Assembly: GCF_001969365.1 (NCBI RefSeq)
Contig: NZ_CP019312.1
Span: 1,922,001 to 1,986,000 of the forward strand
Source of the DNA: Tateyamaria omphalii
GTDB taxonomy: Bacteria; Pseudomonadota; Alphaproteobacteria; Rhodobacterales; Rhodobacteraceae
DNA: 64,000 nucleotides
Reading direction: 5' to 3'
Shown here: piece by piece, positions 54,630 to 64,000 of the stretch
Numbering within the stretch: position 1 is the first letter of the stretch
Layout: each line of letters opens with the position of its first letter
Notes under the pieces: generated by a model
What the model was told of the DNA's origin: nothing
The model's database searches: none
Seen by the model: the letters and a program-made list of their open reading frames with translations, nothing else
Position numbers and translations under genes: made by a program

Positions 54630-54687
54630 AGGGACGGAGGGCGGGGCGACTTTGGCCGCAGGCTAAAGAGCGTCCGCGCCCGTCCCC
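54630..54687. repeat. Intergenic hairpin repeat, family 1, copy d
   Basis: Outer arms GGGACGG (54631-54637) and CCGTCCC (54680-54686) pair, and the inner stem is TTTGGCC/GGCTAAA around GCA. It lies between the convergent thioesterase and DUF2235 genes and includes the last codons of the latter. Confidence 0.65.
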
Positions 54688-55754
54688 CGCATATCGGCCA
54701 CCCAATCCGACCAGGACCGCGGCGGCGGGGCCTGCGCCACCGATGGATGCACCCGCTCCGACGGATCCACACCGACGCGGCGCGGCTTGCGGGTGACGAA
54801 CCACTTGCCCAACCCCACAAACGTGCCCATTGACGGGGCAGACGCATCCTGCGGAAACCGAGCCGCCCACCCGTCGGGCAAAGGCAGCCCGCAACGCTCG
54901 GCCTGCTCCAGCATCCACACCAGCGGGATATTGGCCAGGGGGCGCGACGCGCGCCGCCCCGACAGGTGCCCGCCCACATCGCCATGCACACCGCGAAACC
55001 ACATCTGCACCAGATGCCCATCCCACCCCTCGGTCGTGTCCCACATCACCGGGGCATAGGCGACGCGGGTCTCGTTCCGGGCCACGGCGTGAAATCCATG
55101 CTTCACCGATTTGCCAAGGTGATGGTTGTGAAACGCATGGCGCGGCGCGCTCAGGCGCCACAGAAACGGCATGTTCAGGCCAAGGGATTTCACCGTATCC
55201 CAGACCCCGATCATCTCGATCTCCACCGACGCGTGGCAATTGTTGCGTGCAAACACACGGGCCGCATCGCCGTCCGGGGTGCATTCATAATGGCGGTACA
55301 CATCGCGAATGTTGCGCTCGGTCGCGGCCTCCGGCGTCAACAACCCCACCCGGTCAATGATCCCCGCCAGCGACCGCACCGCATAGGCACCGCGCGAATA
55401 GCCCAGCAAAAAAACCTTGTCCCCGGGCCGGTAGCGCGAAGCAAGATAGCCATAGGCCCGCCGGATCTGCCGGTTGATGCCACGGCCAAAGACGACATCG
55501 CCCGCCTTGCGCCAATGCGACCACTGCAGCCCCGGCTCATAATAGAGCGACACCGACGTGCCCATCTCGCCCAGCAGCTTCGCGGTCAGCCCTGCATTGG
55601 TCTCGTCGCCGGGCTCCAGCGTGGACATGGTCCCGTCGATGATGATGACATTAATGGTCTGCCCGCGCACAGGCGGATCGACCTGCGGCAGCCCTGCCCC
55701 GAACCGACGTTTCAGCCAGTGGGCAATGGTATTATTCAGCCGCGATCCGAGCAT
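54663..55754 (-). CDS. DUF2235-type alpha/beta hydrolase
   Basis: The 363-residue protein matches DUF2235 and T6SS lipase effectors of the Tle1 type, but no type VI genes are in the window. The nucleophile elbow is GYSRGAYAVR (GxSxG). An Asp in VWDTVKSLG and a His in GVHGDVGG complete a likely triad. The opening IIIDGTMSTLEPGDETNA resembles the DUF2235 start. The start overlaps the end of the CoxL-like gene by 23 bases, so it may be cotranscribed with it. Confidence 0.7.
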   Translation of the reverse strand: MLGSRLNNTIAHWLKRRFGAGLPQVDPPVRGQTINVIIIDGTMSTLEPGDETNAGLTAKLLGEMGTSVSLYYEPGLQWSHWRKAGDVVFGRGINRQIRRAYGYLASRYRPGDKVFLLGYSRGAYAVRSLAGIIDRVGLLTPEAATERNIRDVYRHYECTPDGDAARVFARNNCHASVEIEMIGVWDTVKSLGLNMPFLWRLSAPRHAFHNHHLGKSVKHGFHAVARNETRVAYAPVMWDTTEGWDGHLVQMWFRGVHGDVGGHLSGRRASRPLANIPLVWMLEQAERCGLPLPDGWAARFPQDASAPSMGTFVGLGKWFVTRKPRRVGVDPSERVHPSVAQAPPPRSWSDWVADMRGTGADAL

Positions 55755-58029
55755 CCTTCATCAAGTCCCAAACCTTCATCGGTGTGAATGGCATATCCGC
55801 CTGCCGCACACCATGTTCCCACAGCGCATCCTGCACCGCGTTGGACACCGCCGCCAACGCCCCGACCGTCCCAGCCTCGCCACACCCTTTCATGCCCATG
55901 ACATTGGCGGTGGACGGCACCGGTTCAGACGTGAACCCGATGTAGGGAACGTCGTCCGCGCGGGGCAAGGCATAATCCATGAACGTTGCCGTGAGCAGTT
56001 GGCCGTCCTCATCGAATTGAACATGCTCGGTCAGCGCCTGACCAATGCCCTGCACAACACCGCCATGCACCTGACCTTCGGCCAGCATCGGGTTGATAAG
56101 ATTACCAAAATCATCAACGACCGCGTAACGGTCCACGGTCACGACACCGGTGTCGGGATCGACCACAACCTCTGTAACATGACAGCCATTGGGAAAGCTG
56201 CGCGCCTCCAACTTGGTGCGCTGTTCATGGACCAGCAGGTCCTCACGCCCCTTTTCGCGCGCCATGTCGGCAACCTCCAGCATGGTAGGGGTCAGGTTTG
56301 ATCCCTCCAGCCGGAACCGCTCGTCATCAAAGGAAATATCGGCCGCAGGCACACCCGTCTCGTCACTCAGGAAAGCGGTAAACGCCTCCGTCATCGCGCC
56401 CACCGTGGCCAGCGTCGCCGTGTTCTGCACGGTCACAGACCGCGACCCTCCGGTCCCGCCGCCCTGCTTGATACGGTCACTGTCGCCCTGCACGACGTCG
56501 ATCATGTCCACGGGAATCCCCGACTGATCGGCCAGGAACTGGGCATAGACGGTCTCGTGCCCCTGTCCGTTCGATTGGGTGCCGACATAAATGTTCACAC
56601 GGCCCTCTTCCGTAAACTCAACCTTCGCGCTTTCGGCAGGATCGCCCAGAATGCTTTCGATATAGTAACACAAGCCCAGGCCCCGCAGACGCCCCTCTGC
56701 CGCATCGGCGGCCTTGCGCGCAGCAAAGCCGGGGATATCCGCCTCTGCCTCGGCACGGGTCAGCACCTTGTCAAAATCCCCCACATCATAGGTCTCGTCC
56801 ACCAGCGTCGTGTAGGGAAACTGATCCGGCTTGATAAAGTTGATGCGGCGCAGCTCCAGCGGGTCTACACCCAGCTCGCGCGCCGCCCGGTCCATGGCAC
56901 GTTCAAGGATATAGATCGCCTCGGGCCGCCCCGCCCCGCGATAGGCATCCACCTGCGTGGTGTTGGTGAAATACCCCACCGACCGCAGATAGGCGGCGGG
57001 CATATCGTAAACGCCGGTCAATACACGGGAAAACAGCTGCGTCTGAATGGCCTGCGCATATTGCGAGTTGTAGGCCCCCATATTGGCCTCGGTAAACACG
57101 CGGTAGCCGATGATGCGATGATCCGCATCAAAGGCCAGCTCGGTCAGCGAGGTCAGATCGCGCCCCGCATTGTCCGACAGCATCGCCTCGGTCCGTTCCG
57201 ACATCCAGCGCACCGGACGGCCCAATGCACGCGCCGCATGTGCGACAACGAAATACTCGGGGTACATCATCCCCTTCATGCCAAACCCGCCACCCGTATC
57301 GGGGTTCGTCACGCGAATATCGTCGGCGGGGATGTTCAGGGCCTTTGCCAACTGGTCCTTCGGCCCCCAAACGCCTTGCCCGTTGATGGCCACATGGACC
57401 CGGTCACCCTCGGGCTCTGCATAGCACCCGCGCGGCTCCATGGAATTGACGATGATACGGTTGTCCCCCACATCCAGCGACACGATACGGGCCGCCTTGT
57501 CGAACGCCACCTGCGTCGCCGCCTCGTCCCCCATATGCCAGTCGTAGGCGACATTGTCGGGCGCCTCGGCATGCACGGCCTCTCCACCCGCCGCCATGTC
57601 CATCTTGGCTGGCAGATCGTCATAATCCAGCATGATCATCTCGGCCGCATCCCGCGCCTGCGCCAGCGTCTCGGCCACGATCACGGCCACAGGCTCGCCA
57701 ACAAAGCGCAACCGATCCCGCGCCAATATGGGACGCTCGGGCGCCGCGCCCTCCGATCCATCGCGGTTCTTGACCGTCACACCCTGCATGGCGACATTCA
57801 GACCGGCACCCTCCAGGTCGGCGAGGACATAGACGGCATGCACGCCCTCGGCGTCCCGCGCATCACTCACATCCAGATCCGTGATCACCGCATGGGCCAC
57901 AGGCGACCGGAACACAAAGGACTGGAGCGCATTTGCAGGCGCAATGTCATCCACATACCGCCCCTCGCCGGTCAGAAACCGCACGTCCTCACGGCGTTTC
58001 ACGGGTTGAGACTTGCCAAACTTTTCCAT
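55732..58029 (-). CDS. CoxL-like molybdenum hydroxylase large subunit (form II)
   Basis: The 765-residue protein has the xanthine dehydrogenase/CO dehydrogenase large-subunit fold. The active-site loop is AYRGAGRPEA, the form II (AYRGAGR) signature, and the catalytic Glu is in GCGEAGTVGA. The molybdopterin-binding segments include GQGHETVYAQFLAD. Form II proteins are often not CO dehydrogenases. The medium (FAD) and small (2Fe-2S) subunit genes are not adjacent here, so it must pair with proteins encoded elsewhere. AGGAG precedes the ATG. Confidence 0.85.
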   Translation of the reverse strand: MEKFGKSQPVKRREDVRFLTGEGRYVDDIAPANALQSFVFRSPVAHAVITDLDVSDARDAEGVHAVYVLADLEGAGLNVAMQGVTVKNRDGSEGAAPERPILARDRLRFVGEPVAVIVAETLAQARDAAEMIMLDYDDLPAKMDMAAGGEAVHAEAPDNVAYDWHMGDEAATQVAFDKAARIVSLDVGDNRIIVNSMEPRGCYAEPEGDRVHVAINGQGVWGPKDQLAKALNIPADDIRVTNPDTGGGFGMKGMMYPEYFVVAHAARALGRPVRWMSERTEAMLSDNAGRDLTSLTELAFDADHRIIGYRVFTEANMGAYNSQYAQAIQTQLFSRVLTGVYDMPAAYLRSVGYFTNTTQVDAYRGAGRPEAIYILERAMDRAARELGVDPLELRRINFIKPDQFPYTTLVDETYDVGDFDKVLTRAEAEADIPGFAARKAADAAEGRLRGLGLCYYIESILGDPAESAKVEFTEEGRVNIYVGTQSNGQGHETVYAQFLADQSGIPVDMIDVVQGDSDRIKQGGGTGGSRSVTVQNTATLATVGAMTEAFTAFLSDETGVPAADISFDDERFRLEGSNLTPTMLEVADMAREKGREDLLVHEQRTKLEARSFPNGCHVTEVVVDPDTGVVTVDRYAVVDDFGNLINPMLAEGQVHGGVVQGIGQALTEHVQFDEDGQLLTATFMDYALPRADDVPYIGFTSEPVPSTANVMGMKGCGEAGTVGALAAVSNAVQDALWEHGVRQADMPFTPMKVWDLMKDARIAAE

Positions 58030-58103
58030 GGGGAACTCCTGTGTGCCAAGGGGGCCTCGTCATGCGCGAACGTATCGCGTGCGCGGCCCATGTCCAGCAC
58101 CAG

Positions 58104-58880
58104 TTACGACGTCGGCTTGCTCACATCCGGCACAGGGGGCGCAGCGGCCCTGGGTCCGACATCGCCGACCCACCAGGTCTTGCCACGGCTGTCGCGATAA
58201 ACTTCGATCTCCGACCCCGATGGGTAGCGCAGATACCGATCCGATGACAGCGAAGGCAAGCTTTCGCCCCGCTCTCCGCGGTGATCCTGCCACGCCAGAA
58301 CATATCGCTTGGTGGTGCCGTTCTTCGTGCGCGTGACGCGTTCGTCGATGCGCACCACCCTGGCCCACTCCGCCGCGCCAAACCTGCGCGCGCGCAGCGC
58401 CTCGACCGCAGGCCGGGCGGTCCACCAGAACACGCCCAACGTCGCCAGCCCAAGCGCCAGCGCAAGCCACCGCACCCGTTGACCGGTGTCCCGCGTGCCC
58501 CCAACCGTGTATTCCATCTGCCGCGGACTGGCGCGCACATAGCGGATGTCGCGCACCGCACCCAGGGTCATGGCGCGATACACATGGCGCGGGACCTTGC
58601 GTTCGACGATCTGCGTCTCGCCACCCGCCACGTATTGAAAGGTCACGTAGTAATCTCTCTCCGTCTGCCCATAGCGGCGCACGGATATCTCGCGCCGATC
58701 CACGGCAGTCGCTTCAACGACAACACCCTGCACGTCCAGGTCCGCTGCGAACGCCGCCTCCTGGTACTCAAACACCATCAAGAGACCGAAAGACACCGCA
58801 AGCAGGATCGGAAAAAGCGCGTTGTTCCCCCACCACAACCGAAAGAACCCCGGCGCGGGCCCATGTGTATAATCCCTCAT
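58104..58880 (-). CDS. DUF3592-like membrane protein
   Basis: The 258-residue protein has an N-terminal transmembrane helix (about 21-42), a first beta-rich domain ([27 protein letters not shown]), a second helix (about 132-152) and another beta-rich domain. The repeated pattern of membrane helix and DUF3592-like domain fits that family. The function is unknown. It is divergent from valS. Confidence 0.6.
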   Translation of the reverse strand: MRDYTHGPAPGFFRLWWGNNALFPILLAVSFGLLMVFEYQEAAFAADLDVQGVVVEATAVDRREISVRRYGQTERDYYVTFQYVAGGETQIVERKVPRHVYRAMTLGAVRDIRYVRASPRQMEYTVGGTRDTGQRVRWLALALGLATLGVFWWTARPAVEALRARRFGAAEWARVVRIDERVTRTKNGTTKRYVLAWQDHRGERGESLPSLSSDRYLRYPSGSEIEVYRDSRGKTWWVGDVGPRAAAPPVPDVSKPTS

Positions 58881-58981
58881 GGTCCAACACTGGAGGCCCA
58901 GCCGATCACCCAAAACCCCCCTTCCCTTCATACATCCGCCCCGCTATCTCACGCGGCAATGACAACAAGGGGGCCAGCACC

Positions 58982-61900
58982 ATGGCACTGGGCAAATTCA
59001 ACGCATCCGAGGCCGAAGCCCGCATCTACGCAGATTGGGAAGCCGCGGGCTGTTTTGCGGCCGGCGCCAACGCGCGCACGGATGCGGCCACCTATTGCGT
59101 GATGATCCCGCCCCCCAACGTCACCGGCGTGCTGCACATGGGCCACGCCTTCAACAACACGCTGCAGGACATCATGGTGCGCTGGCACCGGATGCGCGGC
59201 TTCGACACGCTCTGGCAGCCCGGCACCGACCACGCGGGCATCGCCACGCAAATGGTCGTCGAACGACAGCTCATGGAAACCCAGCAACCCTCTCGCACCG
59301 CTCTGGGGCGCGAGGCGTTCACCCGGAAAATCTGGGAATGGAAAGCGCAATCCGGCGGCACCATCCGGGACCAGCTTAAGCGCCTCGGCGCGTCCTGCGA
59401 CTGGTCGCGCGAAGCCTTCACCATGTCCGGCGCGCCGGGTGCGCCTGCGGGTGAAGACGGCAATTTCCACGACGCCGTCATCAAGGTCTTTGTCGAGATG
59501 TACAACAAGGGCCTGATCTACCGCGGCAAGCGGCTGGTCAACTGGGACCCGCATTTCGAGACGGCCATTTCCGATGTCGAGGTCGAAAACAACGAAGTCG
59601 CCGGCCACATGTGGCACTTCAAATATCCGCTCGCAGGCGGCGAGACCTACACCTATGTCGAAAAGGACGCGGACGGCAACGTCAGCCTGACAGAAGAACG
59701 CGACTACATCTCCATCGCCACCACGCGCCCTGAAACCATGCTGGGCGACGGCGCCGTCGCCGTTCATCCATCAGATGAACGCTACGCGCCAATCGTTGGA
59801 AAACTCTGCGAAATCCCGGTTGGGCCAAAGGAACACCGCCGCCTGATCCCGATCATCACGGACGAATACCCCGACCCCACCTTCGGCTCGGGCGCGGTCA
59901 AGATCACGGGCGCCCACGACTTCAACGACTATCAGGTCGCCAAACGCGGCGGCATCCCGATGTACAACCTGATGGACACGAAGGCGAACATGCGCGCCGA
60001 CGGCAAACCCTACGCCGAAGAGGCCGCCGTTGCCCAAGCCATCGCCAACGGCGACCAAGACTTTGACGAGGCCATGATCGCCGCCATGAACCTCGTCCCT
60101 GATGAATATCGCGGCCTCGACCGGTTCGAGGCGCGCAAACGAGTGGTCGAAGACATCACCGCCGAGGGCAACGCGGTGATGATCCCCAACCCGGACTACG
60201 ATGCAGAGGCCGAGGCGGACCCCGACCGTAGGGTGGGCAATCTGCCCACCATCCCCATGGTCGAAAACAAACCCATCATGCAGCCCTTCGGCGACCGCTC
60301 CAAAGTGGTCATCGAACCCCTGCTCACGGACCAATGGTTCGTGGACACCGCCAAGATCGTCGGTCCCGCGCTGGATGCGGTGAAGAATGGCGACGTCAAA
60401 ATCCTGCCCGAGAGCGGCGAAAAGGTCTATTTCCACTGGCTCGAAAATATCGAGCCCTGGTGCATTTCACGCCAGCTGTGGTGGGGACACCAGATTCCGG
60501 TTTGGTATGGGCCAAACCGACGTTTCGAAGACGAAAACGGATCCAGACTTCTGATCCACGATTTCGAAAAGCCTGTCGCATTCTGTGGGGCAACTTTCGA
60601 GGAAGCCGCGGCAAGCGCTCGTGAGTACTACCGCTCTTCAGAAACGCCCGAACCGGAAATGATCAGCGAAGTTGCTTCGCGGGAAGACGCAGCGGCGGGC
60701 AGCATCGCCCGCTCAGCCTGTCTCTACCGCGACCCCGACGTCCTCGACACCTGGTTCTCCTCCGGCCTCTGGCCCATCGGCACCCTCGGCTGGCCGGAGG
60801 ACACACCCGAACTCGCCAAATACTTCCCCACCTCCGACCTCATCACCGGCCAGGACATCCTGTTCTTCTGGGTCGCCCGCATGATGATGATGCAACTGGC
60901 GGTGACGGACAAAATCCCCTTCGACACCGTCTACCTCCACGGCCTCGTCCGCGACGCCAAGGGCAAGAAGATGTCGAAATCCACCGGCAATGTCATGGAC
61001 CCGCTCGACCTGATCGAGGAATACGGGGCCGACGCCCTGCGCTTCTCCTCCGCCGCGATGGCCTCGCTTGGCGGTACGCTCAAACTCGACACCCAGCGCA
61101 TCGCAGGCTACCGCAACTTCGGCACCAAGCTCTGGAACGCCGCCAGCTACGGCGAGATGCGGGGCACACTCGACCTGCCCTACAGCGCCGAGGTCCCCGA
61201 AACCAAGCACCCCCTCAATCGCTGGATCAAAGGCGAGATCGCCAAAGCCCGCGAAACCGTCGACCAGGCTCTGACCGACTACCGCTTCAACGACGCGGCC
61301 AGCGCACTCTACGCCTTCACCTGGAACACCTTCTGCGACTGGTATCTCGAATTCACCAAACCCATCTTCGACGAAGGCACGCCCGAAGAAATCGCGGAAA
61401 CCAAGGCAACCTATGCCTGGGCGCTCGATCAATGCCTGATCCTGCTGCACCCGATCATGCCCTTCATCACCGAAGAGCTGTGGGGGCAGAAACCGCGCCC
61501 CAAACGGCTCATCCACGCCGACTGGCCAACCTACACCACCGATCTGGTGGACGCAGAGGCCGACGCCGAGCTCAACTGGGTGATCAAGCTGATCGAAGCC
61601 ATCCGCTCCGCCCGCGCACAGATGCACGTCCCCGCGGGCGCCTATGTCCCCTGCGTGGTCAAAGGGTTTGAGCCCGACGCCAAAGCCGCCTATGACCGGA
61701 ACAAGGCCCTCATCCACCGCTTCGCCCGCCTCGAAAGCCTCACCGAAGCCGACGACTTCCCTAAAGGCACCGTCGCTCTCGCCATCTCCGGCGGCAGTTT
61801 CGGCCTGCCGCTCGCAGATGTCATCGACGTGGGCGCAGAAATCGCACGGCTCGAAAAAACCCTGGGCAAACTGGCCAAGGAACTGGGCGGGCTGCGCGGA

Positions 61901-62032
61901 CGGCTGAAAAACCCCAAATTCGCCGAAAGCGCCCCGGCCGAAGTGGTCGAGGAAACCAAAGCCAACCTCGCTCTGCGTGAAGAGGAAGAAGGCAAACTCA
62001 ACGACGCACTCACCCGGCTCAAGGAACTCTGA
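58982..62032 (+). CDS. valS: Valyl-tRNA synthetase
   Basis: The 1016-residue class I synthetase has the HIGH motif in [17 protein letters not shown] and KMSKS in [10 protein letters not shown]. The editing domain is present, as is the C-terminal coiled-coil ([20 protein letters not shown]). Between about residues 515 and 580 (bases 60525-60720) lies an extra, less GC-rich segment with [19 protein letters not shown], longer than in many ValRS proteins and perhaps a lineage insert. The start at 58982 fits the family opening. Confidence 0.93.
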   Translation: MALGKFNASEAEARIYADWEAAGCFAAGANARTDAATYCVMIPPPNVTGVLHMGHAFNNTLQDIMVRWHRMRGFDTLWQPGTDHAGIATQMVVERQLMETQQPSRTALGREAFTRKIWEWKAQSGGTIRDQLKRLGASCDWSREAFTMSGAPGAPAGEDGNFHDAVIKVFVEMYNKGLIYRGKRLVNWDPHFETAISDVEVENNEVAGHMWHFKYPLAGGETYTYVEKDADGNVSLTEERDYISIATTRPETMLGDGAVAVHPSDERYAPIVGKLCEIPVGPKEHRRLIPIITDEYPDPTFGSGAVKITGAHDFNDYQVAKRGGIPMYNLMDTKANMRADGKPYAEEAAVAQAIANGDQDFDEAMIAAMNLVPDEYRGLDRFEARKRVVEDITAEGNAVMIPNPDYDAEAEADPDRRVGNLPTIPMVENKPIMQPFGDRSKVVIEPLLTDQWFVDTAKIVGPALDAVKNGDVKILPESGEKVYFHWLENIEPWCISRQLWWGHQIPVWYGPNRRFEDENGSRLLIHDFEKPVAFCGATFEEAAASAREYYRSSETPEPEMISEVASREDAAAGSIARSACLYRDPDVLDTWFSSGLWPIGTLGWPEDTPELAKYFPTSDLITGQDILFFWVARMMMMQLAVTDKIPFDTVYLHGLVRDAKGKKMSKSTGNVMDPLDLIEEYGADALRFSSAAMASLGGTLKLDTQRIAGYRNFGTKLWNAASYGEMRGTLDLPYSAEVPETKHPLNRWIKGEIAKARETVDQALTDYRFNDAASALYAFTWNTFCDWYLEFTKPIFDEGTPEEIAETKATYAWALDQCLILLHPIMPFITEELWGQKPRPKRLIHADWPTYTTDLVDAEADAELNWVIKLIEAIRSARAQMHVPAGAYVPCVVKGFEPDAKAAYDRNKALIHRFARLESLTEADDFPKGTVALAISGGSFGLPLADVIDVGAEIARLEKTLGKLAKELGGLRGRLKNPKFAESAPAEVVEETKANLALREEEEGKLNDALTRLKEL

Positions 62033-62044
62033 CCGGTCAACAGT

Positions 62045-62108
62045 CCGTATTTGGAAAGAGAAGAAGACAAGGGGCTTTCTCCTGCCTTCTTCTCTTTAAA
62101 AAATACGG
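62045..62108. terminator. Long two-part hairpin after valS
   Basis: CCGTATTT pairs with AAATACGG (62045-62052 with 62101-62108) and AAAGAGAAGAAG with CTTCTTCTCTTT (62055-62066 with 62086-62097). The arms are separated by a short internal loop and close on a 19-base loop. Since both ends are symmetric it could terminate in both directions. Confidence 0.65.
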
Positions 62109-62220
62109 CGGGGCGTTTGAGGAGATCGACATTGGTCCGAGAGACAATGGCGATGCCCCTCATCAGCAAAAATGAACCGCGCCGCCGTCAGGCGTCATTC
62201 TAGGTCACCGCACGTTGCAT

Positions 62221-62300
62221 TAACCATCGCTGCACCGCACGTTGGGGGTGCACAGGGGGTGCACAGGGTGTGTACGGGTGCTGCACGCACGGTGACACCC
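62221..62300. repeat. GTGCAC-rich dispersed repeat, copy 2
   Basis: TAACC, TGCACCGCA, a tandem GGGGGTGCACA unit (period 11) and GGTGACACCCC follow in the order of copy 1 at 31600. A 12-base direct repeat CACCGCACGTTG occurs at 62206 and 62233. No gene overlaps it. Confidence 0.5.
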
Positions 62301-62351
62301 CGCCACAGCCCGTCAATCTTCATAAAAACAAGGTTAATCAGGGGCCGCGAC

Positions 62352-63146
62352 TCACCCCTCAAACACCGGTGCCCGCCTCTGGATCTGCGCTGCGACGACC
62401 TCCATCTGTTCCGGCGTGCCCATCAACCCGGCCTGCACCCGGCTCTCCTCGAGCAGCACGGCCTCCGGGGCGTGAGTCTCCGCATATCCGATGAGCGCCT
62501 TGGCAGCCCTAAGCGCGCCTGGCGACTTTAACGTCAGCGCCTGAGCCAGTTCCATGGCAGCGGCCAACGGATCATCGGCCAGCTCTGTCACCAGCCCCCA
62601 AGCCTCTGCTTTGTCAGCAGAAATCGGCTCGGCCGTGTAGGTCAGCCTGCGCAGAACATCCGAGCGGACCAGCCGGGGTAACAGCACCATGCCGCCCATA
62701 TCCGGCACGATCCCCCACTTCATCTCCATCACCGCAAACCGCGCATCCGGCGCGGCAATCCGAATGTCGGCACCCAGCGCCAACTGCATCCCCGCGCCAA
62801 AGCACACGCCATGCACCGCCGCAATCACCGGCACGGGGCAGCGGGTCCACACCATGGCCACCTCCTGCCACTGGTTCGTGGTGCCCTCCCCATGGGTGCG
62901 CGGCATCAGCAACTCATTGGAATCCTTGCCAATCATCGCCCCCAAACCGCCCACATCAATGCCCGCGCAAAACCCTTTGCCCTCGCCCGAGATCACGCAG
63001 ACCCGCGCCGCGCTGTCCGCCACCTCCTGCCCCGCGACAATGATGGCGTCGATCATCGCCTGATCGACCGCATTCATCTTGTCCGCACGGGTCAGGCGCA
63101 CATGGGCGATCTGGTTCTCATAGGTGATGGTCACGCGGTCGGACAT
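62352..63146 (-). CDS. Enoyl-CoA hydratase/isomerase family protein
   Basis: The 264-residue crotonase has the oxyanion-hole motif GFCAGIDVGGLG and the second glycine-rich turn VCFGAGMQLALGADIRIA. The catalytic Glu positions are not both clear: the usual GxxE in the active-site helix reads WGIVPDMGG, so it may be an isomerase or a thioesterase-type member. The start ATG follows AGGAGAG. It belongs to fatty-acid or amino-acid degradation, but no partner genes are adjacent. Confidence 0.82.
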   Translation of the reverse strand: MSDRVTITYENQIAHVRLTRADKMNAVDQAMIDAIIVAGQEVADSAARVCVISGEGKGFCAGIDVGGLGAMIGKDSNELLMPRTHGEGTTNQWQEVAMVWTRCPVPVIAAVHGVCFGAGMQLALGADIRIAAPDARFAVMEMKWGIVPDMGGMVLLPRLVRSDVLRRLTYTAEPISADKAEAWGLVTELADDPLAAAMELAQALTLKSPGALRAAKALIGYAETHAPEAVLLEESRVQAGLMGTPEQMEVVAAQIQRRAPVFEG

Positions 63147-63249
63147 GGGGGCTCTCCTCTATGCCCCCACCCAAGCGCATCACACCGGCAAGGGCCAGCA
63201 AAACGTAAGGGCATTGCCCCGCACCGCGACCCGCGCTACCCCTCGCGCC

Positions 63250-64000
63250 ATGACAGATCCCCGCCTGACCCCGATTGCCGCCAGCCTGCCCTCCAGCGTG
63301 CCCTTCGTCGGCCCCGAAGCCCAGGAACGCGCCCGCAACAGCGCCTTCGACGCGCGGCTCGGCGCCAATGAAAGCGTCTTCGGCCCATCCCCCCGCGTGG
63401 CCGAGGCGATGGTCCAGACCGACATCTGGAAATACGGCGACCCGGAAAATCACGAGCTGCGCCAAGCACTTGCAGCCCATCACCAAATCAAGTCTGCCAA
63501 CATCATGGTGGGCGAAGGGATCGACGGCCTGCTGGGCTACATCGCCCGCCTGTTCGTGGCACCGGGCGACCACGTGGTCACGTCGCTGGGCGCCTACCCG
63601 ACCTTCAACTACCACGTCGCAGGCTACGGCGGCACGCTGGAGACGGTCCCCTACACGGTCGACCACGAAGACCCCGCTGCCTTGTTTGCCAAGGCCAAGG
63701 AAACACAAGCAAAACTCGTCTACCTCGCCAACCCCGACAACCCGATGGGCACCTGGCACGACGGTGAAACACTTAAGAAGGCGCTGGATGATCTGCCCCA
63801 GGGCACCCTCCTCGTGCTGGACGAGGCTTACATCGACTCCGCGCCCACCGGCACCGCACCTGACATCGGTCCGGACGACCCGCGGGTGATCCGGATGCGC
63901 ACCTTCTCCAAAGCCTACGGCATGGCGGGCGCGCGGGTCGGTTACGCCATTGGGGCGGCCCCGCTGATCGACGCATTCAACAAGGTGCGCAACCATTTCG
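63250..64000 (+). CDS. Pyridoxal-phosphate aminotransferase (class I/II), N-terminal part
   Basis: The frame starts MTDPRLTPIAASLPSSVPFV and is open to the end of the window (250 codons), so the gene continues beyond it. It shows LGANESVFGPSP, YGDPENHELRQALAAH, ANPDNPMGT and the PLP-lysine motif TFSKAYGMAGARVGY. The pattern resembles histidinol-phosphate aminotransferase-like enzymes of group II, but HisC identity is not certain. Confidence 0.82.
   Translation, partial: MTDPRLTPIAASLPSSVPFVGPEAQERARNSAFDARLGANESVFGPSPRVAEAMVQTDIWKYGDPENHELRQALAAHHQIKSANIMVGEGIDGLLGYIARLFVAPGDHVVTSLGAYPTFNYHVAGYGGTLETVPYTVDHEDPAALFAKAKETQAKLVYLANPDNPMGTWHDGETLKKALDDLPQGTLLVLDEAYIDSAPTGTAPDIGPDDPRVIRMRTFSKAYGMAGARVGYAIGAAPLIDAFNKVRNHF

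Noticed and set aside
1..64000. CRISPR array or prophage
   Set aside because: No series of equal repeats with spacers was found and no phage structural or integrase genes were recognised.

Overview
The window looks like chromosomal DNA from an alphaproteobacterium of the order Rhodobacterales (Roseobacter-type). The evidence is high GC coding sequence, a tRNA-His without G-1 and with A73, LexA boxes of the GTTC-N7-GTTC type, the rpoH / rluD / small membrane protein order, a PutA with a divergent Lrp-type regulator, and a form II CoxL-like protein. No sequence search was possible, so the taxon is an inference.

Layout. 1-7 kb: end of a dipeptidase, a secreted caspase-like / FGE-domain protein, the heat-shock sigma factor rpoH (one base short of an intact frame), rluD, an ABC-F ATPase and tRNA-His. 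7-13 kb: acetyltransferase, the SOS-controlled gene mmcB, a two-gene membrane / ClpP-fold operon, pirin and a TetR regulator. 13-17 kb: hom, glpX, recJ and tRNA-Glu. 17-25 kb: signalling genes, namely a degenerate H-NOX with its diguanylate cyclase, an MttB-family methyltransferase, a PleD-like diguanylate cyclase with a damaged receiver, and an ECF sigma operon with an EF-hand protein. 25-31 kb: DUF983, NUDIX, EamA transporter, desaturase and an XRE regulator.

29.6-33.6 kb is a carnitine-catabolism locus: a carnitine dehydrogenase-thioesterase fusion, a lipocalin-like lipoprotein, the BKACE (dehydrocarnitine-cleaving) enzyme with a frame break, and a divergent GlxA/CdhR-type regulator. 33.7-39 kb carries an aldo/keto reductase, an orphan ImuA-like gene behind its own SOS box, YceI, an MFS transporter and metG. 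39-44 kb has a chemoreceptor ending in a CheR-binding-like pentapeptide, then a decayed iron-siderophore uptake cluster that abuts a tRNA-Leu(UAA) gene split by a self-splicing-type group I intron. That split tRNA gene is the most striking feature of the window. 45-64 kb: putR/putA, rhomboid protease, suhB, metR/metF, DUF2235 hydrolase, CoxL-like oxidoreductase, valS, a crotonase and the start of an aminotransferase.

Three features recur. First, three genes (rpoH, the BKACE gene, putA) each break by what looks like the loss of one base in a homopolymer, which suggests undercalls in the assembly rather than three true mutations. Second, four convergent gene junctions carry the same hairpin repeat with compensating changes in its inner stem, while three others share or overlap their stop codons with no spacer. 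Third, a GTGCAC-rich repeat occurs twice, 31 kb apart.
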